Below, piece by piece: positions 28,915 through 37,877 of a stretch of 64,000 bases of DNA. Source of the DNA: Promethearchaeota archaeon (GTDB taxonomy: Archaea > Asgardarchaeota > Lokiarchaeia > Sigyniarchaeales > SOKP01). The notes beneath the pieces were generated by a model that was not told where the DNA came from, made no database searches, and was given only the letters and a program-made list of their open reading frames with translations. The translations under genes were made by a program, and so were the position numbers. The stretch's first letter is position 1. Each line of letters opens with the position of its first letter. Location: the NCBI GenBank assembly GCA_016839555.1, contig JAEOUA010000008.1:186001-250000 (forward strand), written 5' to 3'.

Positions 28915-29011
28915 GAGTGATTAGAGTGTCTTCCGTCGCAAGGAATCAATGTAAAGAGTTAGAAGTTTTTACATCTGCGTATTATGTGCTCTGGACACTC
29001 TATGAACACTC
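28915..29011 (+). ncRNA. Candidate structured RNA with nested stems
   Basis: In an otherwise AT-rich 520-bp gap, GAGTG plus AGAGTGTC (28915-28930) pairs with GACACTCT plus CACTC (28994-29011). Inside lie a TTCC/GGAA stem (28931-28945) and a 7-bp ATGTAAA/TTTACAT stem (28949-28974). The ensemble is tRNA-sized but lacks a T-loop motif and D-arm consensus. Strand is arbitrary because stems are symmetrical. It could be an RNA gene or a regulatory leader. Confidence 0.4.
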
Positions 29012-29013
29012 CC

Positions 29014-29041
29014 CTTATTCTACCGTTTATCGGAGAATAAG
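29014..29041. terminator. Strong 11-bp hairpin
   Basis: CTTATTCT (29014-29021) pairs perfectly with AGAATAAG (29034-29041), and CCG/CGG extends it inside across one bulged A, leaving a 5-base loop. It overlaps the last codons of the small minus-strand ORF and could terminate transcription from either side. Confidence 0.5.
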
Positions 29042-29259
29042 ATAATGACAAAAGCTAAGCTTGTGTCATTTAGTTGTAATACTAAACGAGCAATCATACT
29101 TTTGTCCTCCCTTTCGGTATCATTGAAATAAAAAACTTCGCCATACTTCAAAGAAGGTCTATACATAAAATCGTCTATTATCGTGTTCATTTTTGCAACT
29201 TCTACATCGCTGTTATGTGTCTTTCTTACTGAATTGTCGAAATTGAGGTTTATTTGCAA
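29020..29259 (-). CDS. Small protein of unknown function
   Basis: A 79-residue frame from TTG 29259, with AGAGGT about 8 bp upstream as a plausible ribosome binding site, ending at TAG. Composition looks protein-like (MNTIIDDFMYRPSLKYGEVF, then a hydrophobic strand LAFVIILF), but there is no recognised family. Its end lies within the strong hairpin at 29014-29041. Could be real or chance. Confidence 0.4.
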   Translation of the reverse strand: MQINLNFDNSVRKTHNSDVEVAKMNTIIDDFMYRPSLKYGEVFYFNDTEREDKSMIARLVLQLNDTSLAFVIILFSDKR

Positions 29260-29508
29260 TGTAAAAACCTCTTATTAATAATATAGAGAAAAAATATTTA
29301 ATTTTATTTGAAAATAATTAATTTCACCACTATTCCAAATAAAGATTAGACCTAGTCTATAATTTCCTTGATAAAGAAGTATTCTCTAAGTTTTCTAATG
29401 AAATTAATGATTTTAGATATTTCTTAAAGAAGAAATTTTTTCCTTTTCCATTTATTCTAAATTTTTATATTTATTTTTAAATTATAACATGAAATTTTGA
29501 GGAGAAAA

Positions 29509-30084
29509 ATGTCAACAGAAGGATTAATTGGGATTATATATAGCCGATTAAATATGAAGAATAAGCCCAAAACCCTTGAGAATTTCATAGGAACTTATGT
29601 ATCCAGTTTAGCGTTTACGTCAAGTTTAGGTCATGAAGTTGTTAATTTTATTAGAAAAGTTAATGAAGATAAGCAATGGGATCTTTTCAAATATAGGATT
29701 AAGAGAATAACACCAGTAAAAGCAACAGAAGAGGCAGGGTTAGAAGAGATTATCAAGTATAGACATTATGCTGATCCATCTTGGGGTGGTAAACTTTTTC
29801 ATTGGTATGTTTTATTAGGTAAGCTTCATGGAATCCAACATTACGTGGAAATATTAAAGGGAAATTTATATCATTTAATTGATAGCTCGATATTTATATT
29901 TGATAAAAATTGCTCTTATACTTATGTACTTAATTTAGACAATTTGACATTAGAGATTTATGTAAGAAGATTTGGAACCTCTTATGGTTGTGATAATAGA
30001 TTTGCAAAAGAAGTAGGTGCGATTAAAGGTGTTTTTCCATTTGAGAAGATATCTCCCAATATTTTCCCCAAGAGTATTATTTAA
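29509..30084 (+). CDS. Unknown soluble protein
   Basis: The ATG at 29509 is preceded at the right spacing by GAGGAG, which decides the start over an upstream in-frame TTG at 29497. The protein has 191 residues, is mixed alpha/beta, and contains HYADPSWGGKLFHWYVLLGK and RRFGTSYGCDNRFAKEVGA, which look like conserved blocks of an uncharacterised family. No catalytic triad, membrane segment or Cys cluster is evident. Confidence 0.6.
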   Translation: MSTEGLIGIIYSRLNMKNKPKTLENFIGTYVSSLAFTSSLGHEVVNFIRKVNEDKQWDLFKYRIKRITPVKATEEAGLEEIIKYRHYADPSWGGKLFHWYVLLGKLHGIQHYVEILKGNLYHLIDSSIFIFDKNCSYTYVLNLDNLTLEIYVRRFGTSYGCDNRFAKEVGAIKGVFPFEKISPNIFPKSII

Positions 30085-30208
30085 GATGACATAATAAACT
30101 TTATTAAATTATTTTTAAAAATAAGACAAAAGTCTTAATTAATTAGCAATAATAAACTCGATAAAAATCGGAAGAAAAATTATATATTTACCATTTAAAA
30201 TTAATTTA

Positions 30209-30544
30209 TTGAAATTATCTGTTAATGAATATTATGGAATGAACAGTGAAAGTTATCATTATTATGAGAAAATTATTGTTGTAATTGCGGAATATTTGAA
30301 AATTTCGATTTATGAATTAAAAATATTGGGAATAATTAATGAGATAATAGAGGATTTAAATGATTATGGAGGGTAGGGTATTTATGAACACCTTATTGGG
30401 AATTTAACAAAGTTTTTAATTGATAATCTAAAAAAAATAGAGCGCTTAAAACCTTATTTTTCAATTCTTAAGCGTAAAATAAAAAGATCTCAAAAATTTA
30501 ATGAGGAAGCAAAAGAAATACTTTTAGATTGGATATCTTTTTAA
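30209..30544 (+). pseudogene. Small gene with one in-frame TAG
   Basis: A 112-codon frame from TTG 30209 is interrupted only by TAG 30374-30376 (DYGG-stop-GIYEHL), and ends IERLKPYFSILKRKIKRSQK plus a 22-residue tail at TAA 30542. Its last third is nearly identical to the remnant at 9074-9169. The protein is helical and of unknown family. Nothing else is visible in the 637-bp gap 30085-30721 apart from AT-rich spacer. Confidence 0.55.
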
Positions 30545-30721
30545 TATTATCTCTTTAAATTAAGAAATATAAATATGGAATAAAATAATGAGGCTGCTCT
30601 TAAATTTATACCTATTTATGTTCAGACAATATTTTCAAACTTTAAGAATGTCCATTATAGATTAGTTACAGAATTATAAGTCAATTTATTCTTTTATTTT
30701 AGTCCATACTAAAGATTTAAC

Positions 30722-31585
30722 CTAATCAATTAAGATTTCCCTATTCTCCTTTATTTTTCTCCTAGCAACAATACCTAATGATAAAAATGTTCCGTTATCG
30801 ATAAGATGAAACCACCATGCAAAAAGAAGGCCATTGGTTATAAAAACAGCAGAAAAGAGCAACCCATCAATAAAACATAATATTAAAAATTTTAGAGTGC
30901 CGAAATTAAATTTCTTAAAACCATAAAGATGGCCGATCGAGAAAATAAAGCTGGATAATGCGATATTATAAATTAAATTAAAAGATGTGATGGACGCTAT
31001 TATATTTATCAAAAAATATCTAAAAATTAGCTCCTCAAAAAATGTAGAACTGCACATTAACAAAAATAAAAAACATATATTTTGACCATTAGGATTTTTA
31101 ATTAATTGGCCTATTATTGGCAACTTTCTTGATATTGAAAACCTTTTATTATTCGATTTAAATAAGAAAAATGAAGAAATGATGATTAATAAAAGAATGA
31201 TAAAATAAAATAGTATAAAATAGTGAAATCTAAACAAATTAATATAAGAATAGTCCTCTAAAAATTTCGAATCATTGAATAAAAAAGGGGATTTTGTAAA
31301 AATAATATCTATGAGTATTAAGATGAAGATTGTTATAATTAACATATATCCTGGTAACTTTTTAATTTTGTTCTCTTTAATAATGATTCGAAATCCTGTC
31401 ATAAGTAAGATAATATTGAAAAGAATATAAGATATAAAGTTTAATAAATTATTTTTTAAAATTAAGCTAAACAAAAACATATTTATTGAAATGGAACTTA
31501 AAAGAGACAGAATATTATATAAAGATCGTTCATATTTAATTAACTTATTATTTTTCATATTTATTTTTCCGTTCTTTTTTCTCAA
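30722..31585 (-). CDS. CPBP family intramembrane metalloprotease (second copy)
   Basis: A 287-residue membrane protein with about eight hydrophobic segments and the CPBP motifs FFEELIFRYF (EExxxR), FSIGHLYG (His) and WWFHLIDN (His/Asn). It is a diverged paralogue of the protein at 5781-6611, with the same C-terminal order of motifs. It ends at TAG, and readthrough would add only 11 residues before TAA, so this TAG is probably a true stop. A GAGAAA/TTTCTC hairpin lies about 60 bp upstream of its start (31644-31660). Possibly linked to membrane-based immunity, as in some CPBP proteins. Confidence 0.8.
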   Translation of the reverse strand: MRKKNGKINMKNNKLIKYERSLYNILSLLSSISINMFLFSLILKNNLLNFISYILFNIILLMTGFRIIIKENKIKKLPGYMLIITIFILILIDIIFTKSPFLFNDSKFLEDYSYINLFRFHYFILFYFIILLLIIISSFFLFKSNNKRFSISRKLPIIGQLIKNPNGQNICFLFLLMCSSTFFEELIFRYFLINIIASITSFNLIYNIALSSFIFSIGHLYGFKKFNFGTLKFLILCFIDGLLFSAVFITNGLLFAWWFHLIDNGTFLSLGIVARRKIKENREILID

Positions 31586-31845
31586 TTTATTAATTTAAAT
31601 TCATGCTTTTTTTACTCTAAATGAACTTTAAAGCATGACAATAGAGAAAAGCTATTTCTCAATTTAATTTATACTGGTAAAAATTTAGATCGACTTTTTT
31701 AATATTAAAAGAATCTCAGCGATTTATTCGCTTAACAGGATTTTATTTGCCTTTATATTTAAAAAAAGGATCAGCAAGTAGAAATCTTTTGCTTTAATTA
31801 ATTTGCAAGTAACTTAATTAGTAGGCAAAATGCTGATAATTTAGC

Positions 31846-32703
31846 TTAAACTTCTCTTGAGAACCGTTCTCTAGGAAAACGAGGATTCCAATTTACCCCT
31901 GTTTGCTCACATACATTCTGAAAAATCTTTAGTATCTCTTTTCTTTTTGAATCAAACCAGAACATTAGACCTTGTTCTTTCCGTATAGTCTCTCTCCTTT
32001 CACTTCTTACATCAGAAGCAAATACATCTCGAATATCACGAAGAATGTTTACAATAATCTCGATTTTATCTCTTAAATTTTTATCTGAAAGATATGACAT
32101 TCCTTTTGAGGATGCTACTTTTTTTCCATTTCTCGTAAATAGAGTACCTGTATTAAATGCGGTTATTGTATCCTCCATTGCTTTATCAAAATCTATATAA
32201 GACCTTTCCATTATGAAGAGATCTTGAAATGCTGGGCGATCAAGGCAAGATGCAAAAAATCTAATTATCTCCTTATCTTGTTTTTTCTCTGAATCAATAT
32301 CATCTTTATAGTTAATATTAATAATAGAATGGGCAACTTGTCCACCTTTTTGATCCACTGTAGATATTTTAGACTCTTGTGAAAGATTAAAAATAAATTG
32401 TTCTACAATTTCTTTACTTGGTTTAATGCCTTTAAGGTTTTTTTTTTCGTGCTCAGCTTTAATTTCTTTTAATTTAGAAACGGTATATAAATCCAGGTCA
32501 TTATCTATTATATCGTGGTGAATAGGACACATTAAAAGTAAATTGTCAAATCCGTGTCTTTCTTCATCATTCTGGTTGCTATCATATCTTGGAGCTCCTG
32601 ATCTATTACCTTTAATATGACAGATTTCACCAGTAACTTTACCACTCTCTTCATCTACAAGATTATTTTTGCAATAAGGAAAATAACATTCATTACCTGA
32701 CAC
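31846..32703 (-). CDS. HNH endonuclease, intact paralogue
   Basis: A 285-residue protein starting GTG 32703 with the Cap5-like HNH module: NECYFPYC, EICHIKGNRSGAPRYD, DEERHGFDNLLLMCPIHHDI (metal and catalytic His present). The conserved linker DQKGGQVAHSIININ follows, then about 140 residues of unrecognised helical sequence. The frame also reads RLFAVSGN upstream of the GTG, matching the paralogue at 18850, but a TAA precedes it with no other start codon, so the extreme N-terminus may have been lost. The two paralogues share the HNH module and linker but have different C-terminal domains, suggesting effector-module swapping. Confidence 0.8.
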   Translation of the reverse strand: MSGNECYFPYCKNNLVDEESGKVTGEICHIKGNRSGAPRYDSNQNDEERHGFDNLLLMCPIHHDIIDNDLDLYTVSKLKEIKAEHEKKNLKGIKPSKEIVEQFIFNLSQESKISTVDQKGGQVAHSIININYKDDIDSEKKQDKEIIRFFASCLDRPAFQDLFIMERSYIDFDKAMEDTITAFNTGTLFTRNGKKVASSKGMSYLSDKNLRDKIEIIVNILRDIRDVFASDVRSERRETIRKEQGLMFWFDSKRKEILKIFQNVCEQTGVNWNPRFPRERFSREV

Positions 32704-32890
32704 TGCAAATAATCTCTTAATTGTTTTTTGGGCGAGGATAGGTTAGGGGCATTCTTAATCATTTAAATTGCATTTTTATTCTAATTAACTAATTTCTATC
32801 CTACAATTAGTTATATTAAATAGCAATATAAATCTTTCCCTATTTTCCTTAATAATCATTTTTAAGTTTAAATGAGTTGAATTCATAACA

Positions 32891-32962
32891 GATTTCCACA
32901 ATTAATACATTGTTTATTCTTCTTTTTATAAGTAGTAATTATTTTTAAATTCTCTATTAAAC
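32891..32962 (-). pseudogene. Fragment of a caspase-like gene with internal deletion
   Basis: 32931-32962 is identical over 32 bp to 36694-36725 inside the caspase-like gene, and 32891-32930 is similar to that gene's 3' end (36005-36045, encoding the zinc ribbon Cys residues). The two parts are about 0.65 kb apart in the intact gene, so this is a deleted copy. The surrounding 410-bp gap (32704-33113) has no other gene. Confidence 0.7.
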
Positions 32963-33113
32963 ATAATTTTAAAGAAGAATTTGTTGTTTAATATTCTTTC
33001 ATTATATTTTTTTATTTGTTTATAGAAATTAGCAAAGCATTTTTTAGGATTTCCAATAGAGATTATATGGTTGGGTTTATAAATCTACTTTTAAAAAATT
33101 ATTATTCTTTTAA

Positions 33114-33782
33114 ATGATTTGTTTAAAAATGAAAACAATAAAAAAAATAAAAGAAACAGGAATAAAAAAAGAGAATTTTCTTTCAAATATAAAGGTTCGG
33201 ATAAAAGTTATGGAAAGGATTAAGAAAGAAAGGAAAAACAAAAAGTTATATTTTGATGAGTTGTTATGGGGTATAATTCTTGAAGAGCTTGAATTGTTTA
33301 GGAATAACATTAAAAAGGGGATTTTTGACATCAAAGGGAGAAGTGATTATTTGAATGAATATAAAATGATGTGCTATTGTCGATCTAAAACAGCGTTTTA
33401 TTCCGATATCCCCTATTTTGGATTTACATTGCATTTTTCTAAAGACCAGGGGCAAGCAAAAAAAGCCCTCTCGTGGTTGCCCAAGATTGCAAAGACAGCT
33501 CTTCTCCAAATAATATTAAAACAAATTTCAAAAGAATTTCACTATCTTAGCTATATAATAGAAAAATTAGTATTAGAACCTAAAGCGAGAGATATAGTAT
33601 CTATTTGGGGTGTAATTGAACCTTTCTTCATTTTAGAATCATGGTATGCTTTTCAAACCTCGTGTATAGAGGCAGACACCGAAGACACTATAGAGATTGA
33701 ATCCCAAATATTTAAAACGCCTGTTTTTATGAGAACTGTTTTCTCGGTCATTAAATCACTTGAACAAGATAAGCTTATATAG
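33114..33782 (+). CDS. Unknown protein with basic N-terminus
   Basis: A 222-residue protein with ATG start, a very basic first 45 residues, and a mixed helical body (YFGFTLHFSKDQGQAKKALS, then ISKEFHYLSYIIEKLVLEPK). No family recognised. It ends at TAG 33780-33782; reading on would add 32 non-protein-like codons, so this TAG looks genuine. About 60-80 bp after the stop, CTCCCTTTCTCTCTCTTAAA also occurs after the pseudogene at 38283-38669, so the two loci share a 3' flank. The 280-bp gap to 34062 shows nothing else. Confidence 0.5.
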   Translation: MICLKMKTIKKIKETGIKKENFLSNIKVRIKVMERIKKERKNKKLYFDELLWGIILEELELFRNNIKKGIFDIKGRSDYLNEYKMMCYCRSKTAFYSDIPYFGFTLHFSKDQGQAKKALSWLPKIAKTALLQIILKQISKEFHYLSYIIEKLVLEPKARDIVSIWGVIEPFFILESWYAFQTSCIEADTEDTIEIESQIFKTPVFMRTVFSVIKSLEQDKLI

Positions 33783-34062
33783 AGAGTTGAAGGGGAATAC
33801 ACAGTACGTTTTTTTTTATATAAATGGGGAATATCATTTTTTTATTGTGCTCCCTTTCTCTCTCTTAAAAGATTCTAGCTTTCTGCTTAATAAATATATT
33901 CACTTAACATTTTCTTCTCACATTTATTTTAGTGTTGTTTATTAAATTCAAAGTGAAAAATAGGGACAATTCAAGAAAATGAACTTTCTGATTTCTCAAT
34001 TCTTTAATTCAAATAAAAAATATTTGATATAATTTATCAGAAATTTGTGCTGTAAAAGTAAA

Positions 34063-34920
34063 TTAATTATCCCAGATAGCTTCCATTTCTCTGAATCTTT
34101 TATTGAATTTCTTAACCAATTTTGTATCATTATAAAATTGATTAATAATCTTCGCTATATCAAAAAGGCTCATCTTTTGGCAATACTCCCTTGGATCAGA
34201 CACTCCTAGAGTAATCCATTTTGAGATAAAAGAAGGAGAAGCAATAAGGCTTCTTTCCTTTCTATTTATAGAAATAATTCCCTTTTGCCTTAAATAGATT
34301 AGTCTTAATTTAACAAGATACATAGGATAATTTAGGATCTGAAGTGCAGTCTTAATAGTTTGCAAGGTTGCTTTCCCCACTAACATTAAGGAAACATCAA
34401 CTATATAAGAATGAAGAAGAAACAGGGCCTCTTGACTATAATAATTTAAAGTCTGAACATTTTGATCGTAGTTTGTATAAACAGCATCTTTAGGGATTAT
34501 ATTTTTATTATTATTTTTTAAATACTTTTTCCATATAGTTATACTTCCGTGATACATTTTGTCTTCATAATAAAATGCTTTTCTAAATCCTAATTCTTTA
34601 AACATCTTCCTATAATATATAAAATCAGGAACAGAAAATAAAAAAGTCTTTTTTTTTAGGATTCTCCGAATTAATCCTGAAATATTGTTTGTTGGAATCG
34701 CTAGGTTTCTATTATGTTTATACATCTTACGTATCATTCTCTTTTTTGTCTCTAGGTCTAATCTATCAAACACAGCAGAGAGCCTAATCTCGTTTCCATT
34801 TCTAGAAATATAGCTACATTTTTCAAATTTGTCTGAAGTAAATCCGATTTTCTTGCCGAATTTACTATCAGGTTTTATTATTTCCCAATTTCTTGACGAT
34901 AAAGTCCTTTTCCCTTTCAT
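34063..34920 (-). CDS. Unknown protein, tandem paralogue A
   Basis: A 285-residue protein sharing with its upstream neighbour the N-terminal pattern DSKFGKKIGFTSDKF, then a hydrophobic stretch, ELGFRKAFYYED and IWKKY. The C-terminal half contains a helical domain resembling a winged helix (QTIKTALQILNYPMYLVKLR). Catalytic residues are not evident. It lies 37 bp after the paralogue, so a tandem duplication and operon are likely. Confidence 0.6.
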   Translation of the reverse strand: MKGKRTLSSRNWEIIKPDSKFGKKIGFTSDKFEKCSYISRNGNEIRLSAVFDRLDLETKKRMIRKMYKHNRNLAIPTNNISGLIRRILKKKTFLFSVPDFIYYRKMFKELGFRKAFYYEDKMYHGSITIWKKYLKNNNKNIIPKDAVYTNYDQNVQTLNYYSQEALFLLHSYIVDVSLMLVGKATLQTIKTALQILNYPMYLVKLRLIYLRQKGIISINRKERSLIASPSFISKWITLGVSDPREYCQKMSLFDIAKIINQFYNDTKLVKKFNKRFREMEAIWDN

Positions 34921-34957
34921 TTTAATAACCTTAATAATTTATTCAGAATCCGTCTAT

Positions 34958-35905
34958 TTAAACTCCCCTCACATTCACCGAGCCAACATTACAGAACGGA
35001 GACTTTTTTGGTTCCCTATGGTTACATTCTTTAAATCTATAAGGGTTTTTTTTACTATATTTCTTGCATACTTTTCTTGCAAATGTAATACTCTTGCCCA
35101 AGCTATTACTTTCATAAAGGAGCTTTAAATAACTTCTATTAAAGTCTTGCATAGTAGAAGAATTCATAACCATTAAAAATAATTCAGCATTTGAAGATGA
35201 TTTATGAAAATCTCTAATTTCAGCTTCAGTAAAATTATTAAATAATCCAACAGGAAGCTTTACATTAAGTTTTTTATTCACTTGATATTTATTTGTTTCC
35301 AAATTCTTTTGAATAGATATCCAAAATTCCTTCTCGACACCCTTTTTTGATGGTATATAATGGCAAAACCCAAGTTCCTTTAAACTCAAAAAATTATGAG
35401 TAGAGTCTCTCTTATTGAATTCACCTTCGCAAACGTAAATGGATTCTCTTCTTGCAAACAGATATTCAATTCGTTTCCAAAGAATTAAAAATCTCTCTTT
35501 TATATTTTTTTTAGGTTTATATTTCTTCCATATTACAATCTTTCTATTTAACTCTTCATCAAAAAGATATTCCTTTCTAAACCCTAATTCCTCCAATAAT
35601 AAACCATTATATTTAGATTGCGATACTATAATATTTTTATTAAGGCTTTGAATCCTCATTATTAAACTCCTAAAATATTCTAAGGGAATATATTTAGAAA
35701 TATCTATACTATCAGAAAAGAAATAATCATCAAAACTCTTCTCTCTTACATAAGATAAAATGATATCATCACCTTTCTTGAGGATATAAGAAGCTTCATC
35801 AAACCTATCAGAAGTAAGCCCAATCTTCCTTCCAAAAGGGCTATCAACCCTTACCATCTTAAATTCTTCATCTTCTATTCTAATAGTAGTTTTTTTTATG
35901 TTCAC
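34958..35905 (-). CDS. Unknown protein, tandem paralogue B
   Basis: A 315-residue protein whose N-terminal half parallels paralogue A (DSPFGRKIGLTSDRFDEASY, LLLEELGFRKEYLF, KIVIWKKY). The C-terminal part is different and helical. Lineage-specific expanded family; no enzymatic motif seen. ATG start, with the caspase gene upstream on the same strand after a 92-bp gap. Confidence 0.6.
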   Translation of the reverse strand: MNIKKTTIRIEDEEFKMVRVDSPFGRKIGLTSDRFDEASYILKKGDDIILSYVREKSFDDYFFSDSIDISKYIPLEYFRSLIMRIQSLNKNIIVSQSKYNGLLLEELGFRKEYLFDEELNRKIVIWKKYKPKKNIKERFLILWKRIEYLFARRESIYVCEGEFNKRDSTHNFLSLKELGFCHYIPSKKGVEKEFWISIQKNLETNKYQVNKKLNVKLPVGLFNNFTEAEIRDFHKSSSNAELFLMVMNSSTMQDFNRSYLKLLYESNSLGKSITFARKVCKKYSKKNPYRFKECNHREPKKSPFCNVGSVNVRGV

Positions 35906-35997
35906 TATTTTTTTACCTAATTTTAGCTGATAATTTAAATTTGTATGTTTAAACTTCTTTATTTAAAGATGTTTCTTATAAAAAGTATATATTTTAT

Positions 35998-37656
35998 TTA
36001 AAATTGCTTTCCACAGCTAATACAATATTTATTTCTCTTTTTATTTTCAAAACCGCACTTATCGCAGACTTTAATATACTTATGACTCTGTGATTCTTGA
36101 TTACTTTGTTTTAAATGTTTTATCTTTCTCTTCATTAAATATGAAGAAGTGAAAACAGTGGCAATAGAAATTAAAATAACACTTGCAATTAGTATGAGTA
36201 AGTTATATATATATTGCGAGTCTAAATTCGACTCAGAATCAGCGGGATCTTTTTGGTTTTTGATTTCAGCTCCGTCTGAATCTCCATCTCCATCAGAGTC
36301 CCAATTCAATGGATTTGTGTTCGTAATATACACTTCAAATCCATCTAATAATCCATCAATATCACTATCAGGATGTAGTGGGTTTGTCAAACCATAATAT
36401 TCATCATAATCATTAAGAAAGTCATGGTCTGTATCACTATTTTGAGGATTTAATCCTCTAAACAGTTCCAATACATCTTCAAGACCATCATTATCAATAT
36501 CTGTCGAATTGCTTCGAGAAAAAAGTCGTTTTTTATTACCTAGCACTTCTGCAAAAAAGCCCCATGAACTAGCAGATTTATTATTAGAGTAATTTATCGT
36601 TCCATTATAAGATTCAAATCCGTGTTCTGTCGTTGAACTTTCGGTTAAATCATATATTTTATAATCCAATTTATTGAGTGATTGGTTGTAAAAAGTAGTA
36701 ATTATTTTTAAATTCTCTATTAAACCCGTACCGTATATTGTAAAATTATATGCAAATCTCCCTTCAAAAGAATAAAAAAGTGGTCGAATTAAAATCGTAT
36801 TTAAAACTGAAACTCCAGAAATTTGATTATTTTGTTGTGGCTCAAAATAAAAATTTTGTGGTGGGTCAAAATAATAGCCGAACATAAATGAGAATACTTC
36901 ACACTCTTGTTTAGCATAAGCAAATATCTCTTCCATTGAAAGTACACCATCATCGTTTGAATCTGTTGCCTTTTTGGCGCCTTCTTTGAAAAAATATGTA
37001 AATACGGAACTCTGCAGAAGATACGTTTGGAAACAGGTTTCAAAGCTCCTGCATGACGTCATAATATGTACTCCTGAACCACTTGTTTCAGGGATGAACC
37101 CCCCACTATAACACGTATCCAAGATTACATATTTCTCACTACAATTTAATGAGTTTATTTTGGACGCTAAACTTTGGTCTGACATGGTAGACCAATCGTA
37201 AAAGCAAATTTTGTTTGTAGAATCAAAAGTTCCATGTCCTGTGAAATAAAATACAAATACATCATTTTCTGTTATTTTGGAGGCAATTTTATTGAAAGCC
37301 TTAGAGATTGTATGGGGAGATGCTTCTGTATCCTTTAAATATATAATATTACTATCAGCAAAATTGTATTCATTTTTCAGCAAATTCCAAATTTTCCCAG
37401 AACTATGTAAGGAGTATGGTAAATCGTCTTGGTTTCCGACATAGCCATAACTCTTAACCCCAATTATTATAGCGTAAGCATTTTTGGGTTTTAATGAACT
37501 TTGGCTTGACTCTATTTGTTCTTCTTGTTTTAGGGAATATGAATAGTCTATATTTTGTTTATCAACCTGAGCTAAAGGAATATTATATAATAACATGGTT
37601 GTTGATATAAACATAAATAAAATGAAAAAACAGCATACTATATTTATTTTCTTCAT
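35998..37656 (-). CDS. Membrane-anchored caspase-like protease with calcium repeats and zinc ribbon
   Basis: A 552-residue protein. A signal peptide (about residues 5-24) is followed by a caspase-fold (C14/C13-like) domain with the catalytic dyad H141 (FYFTGHG) and C182 (ILDTCYSGG). An EF-hand loop DSNDDGVLSMEE (232-243), a beta-rich region, thrombospondin type 3-like Asp-rich repeats (DIDNDGLEDV, DSDIDGLLDGFE, DSDGDGDSDGAE), one transmembrane helix (about 479-505) and a short tail ending in a CxxC-x10-CxxC zinc ribbon (KVCDKCGFENKKRNKYCISCG) follow. Topology puts the protease outside and the zinc ribbon inside the cell, a receptor-like layout. A deleted copy lies at 32891-32962. Confidence 0.88.
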   Translation of the reverse strand: MKKINIVCCFFILFMFISTTMLLYNIPLAQVDKQNIDYSYSLKQEEQIESSQSSLKPKNAYAIIIGVKSYGYVGNQDDLPYSLHSSGKIWNLLKNEYNFADSNIIYLKDTEASPHTISKAFNKIASKITENDVFVFYFTGHGTFDSTNKICFYDWSTMSDQSLASKINSLNCSEKYVILDTCYSGGFIPETSGSGVHIMTSCRSFETCFQTYLLQSSVFTYFFKEGAKKATDSNDDGVLSMEEIFAYAKQECEVFSFMFGYYFDPPQNFYFEPQQNNQISGVSVLNTILIRPLFYSFEGRFAYNFTIYGTGLIENLKIITTFYNQSLNKLDYKIYDLTESSTTEHGFESYNGTINYSNNKSASSWGFFAEVLGNKKRLFSRSNSTDIDNDGLEDVLELFRGLNPQNSDTDHDFLNDYDEYYGLTNPLHPDSDIDGLLDGFEVYITNTNPLNWDSDGDGDSDGAEIKNQKDPADSESNLDSQYIYNLLILIASVILISIATVFTSSYLMKRKIKHLKQSNQESQSHKYIKVCDKCGFENKKRNKYCISCGKQF

Positions 37657-37877
37657 ATTTTCTAAATTTACTTTTAAAGTAATTATTTAAACATAGTGAA
37701 GTTTTTATGCTGTTCTTTAAATTCTTTTTTTATATCTTTATTATTTAGCAAAAATAGAAATTAGATATGTTTTTAAGAGCATTCTTATAATAAAAATAAG
37801 CATTATTTTCGGATTTTAATTTTAAAATTATTTCTAAATAAATAATATCTACTAAATATTTTAACTAAAGTGATATA

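Noticed and set aside
28923..29001. tRNA-like cloverleaf of 79 nt
   Set aside because: Outer stem and inner stems exist but there is no T-loop GTTCRANNC, no D-arm consensus and no valid anticodon arm; kept only as a structured RNA candidate.
33760..33945. 61-residue ORF after the gene at 33114
   Set aside because: Out of frame overlap, low complexity hydrophobic translation, no ribosome binding site.
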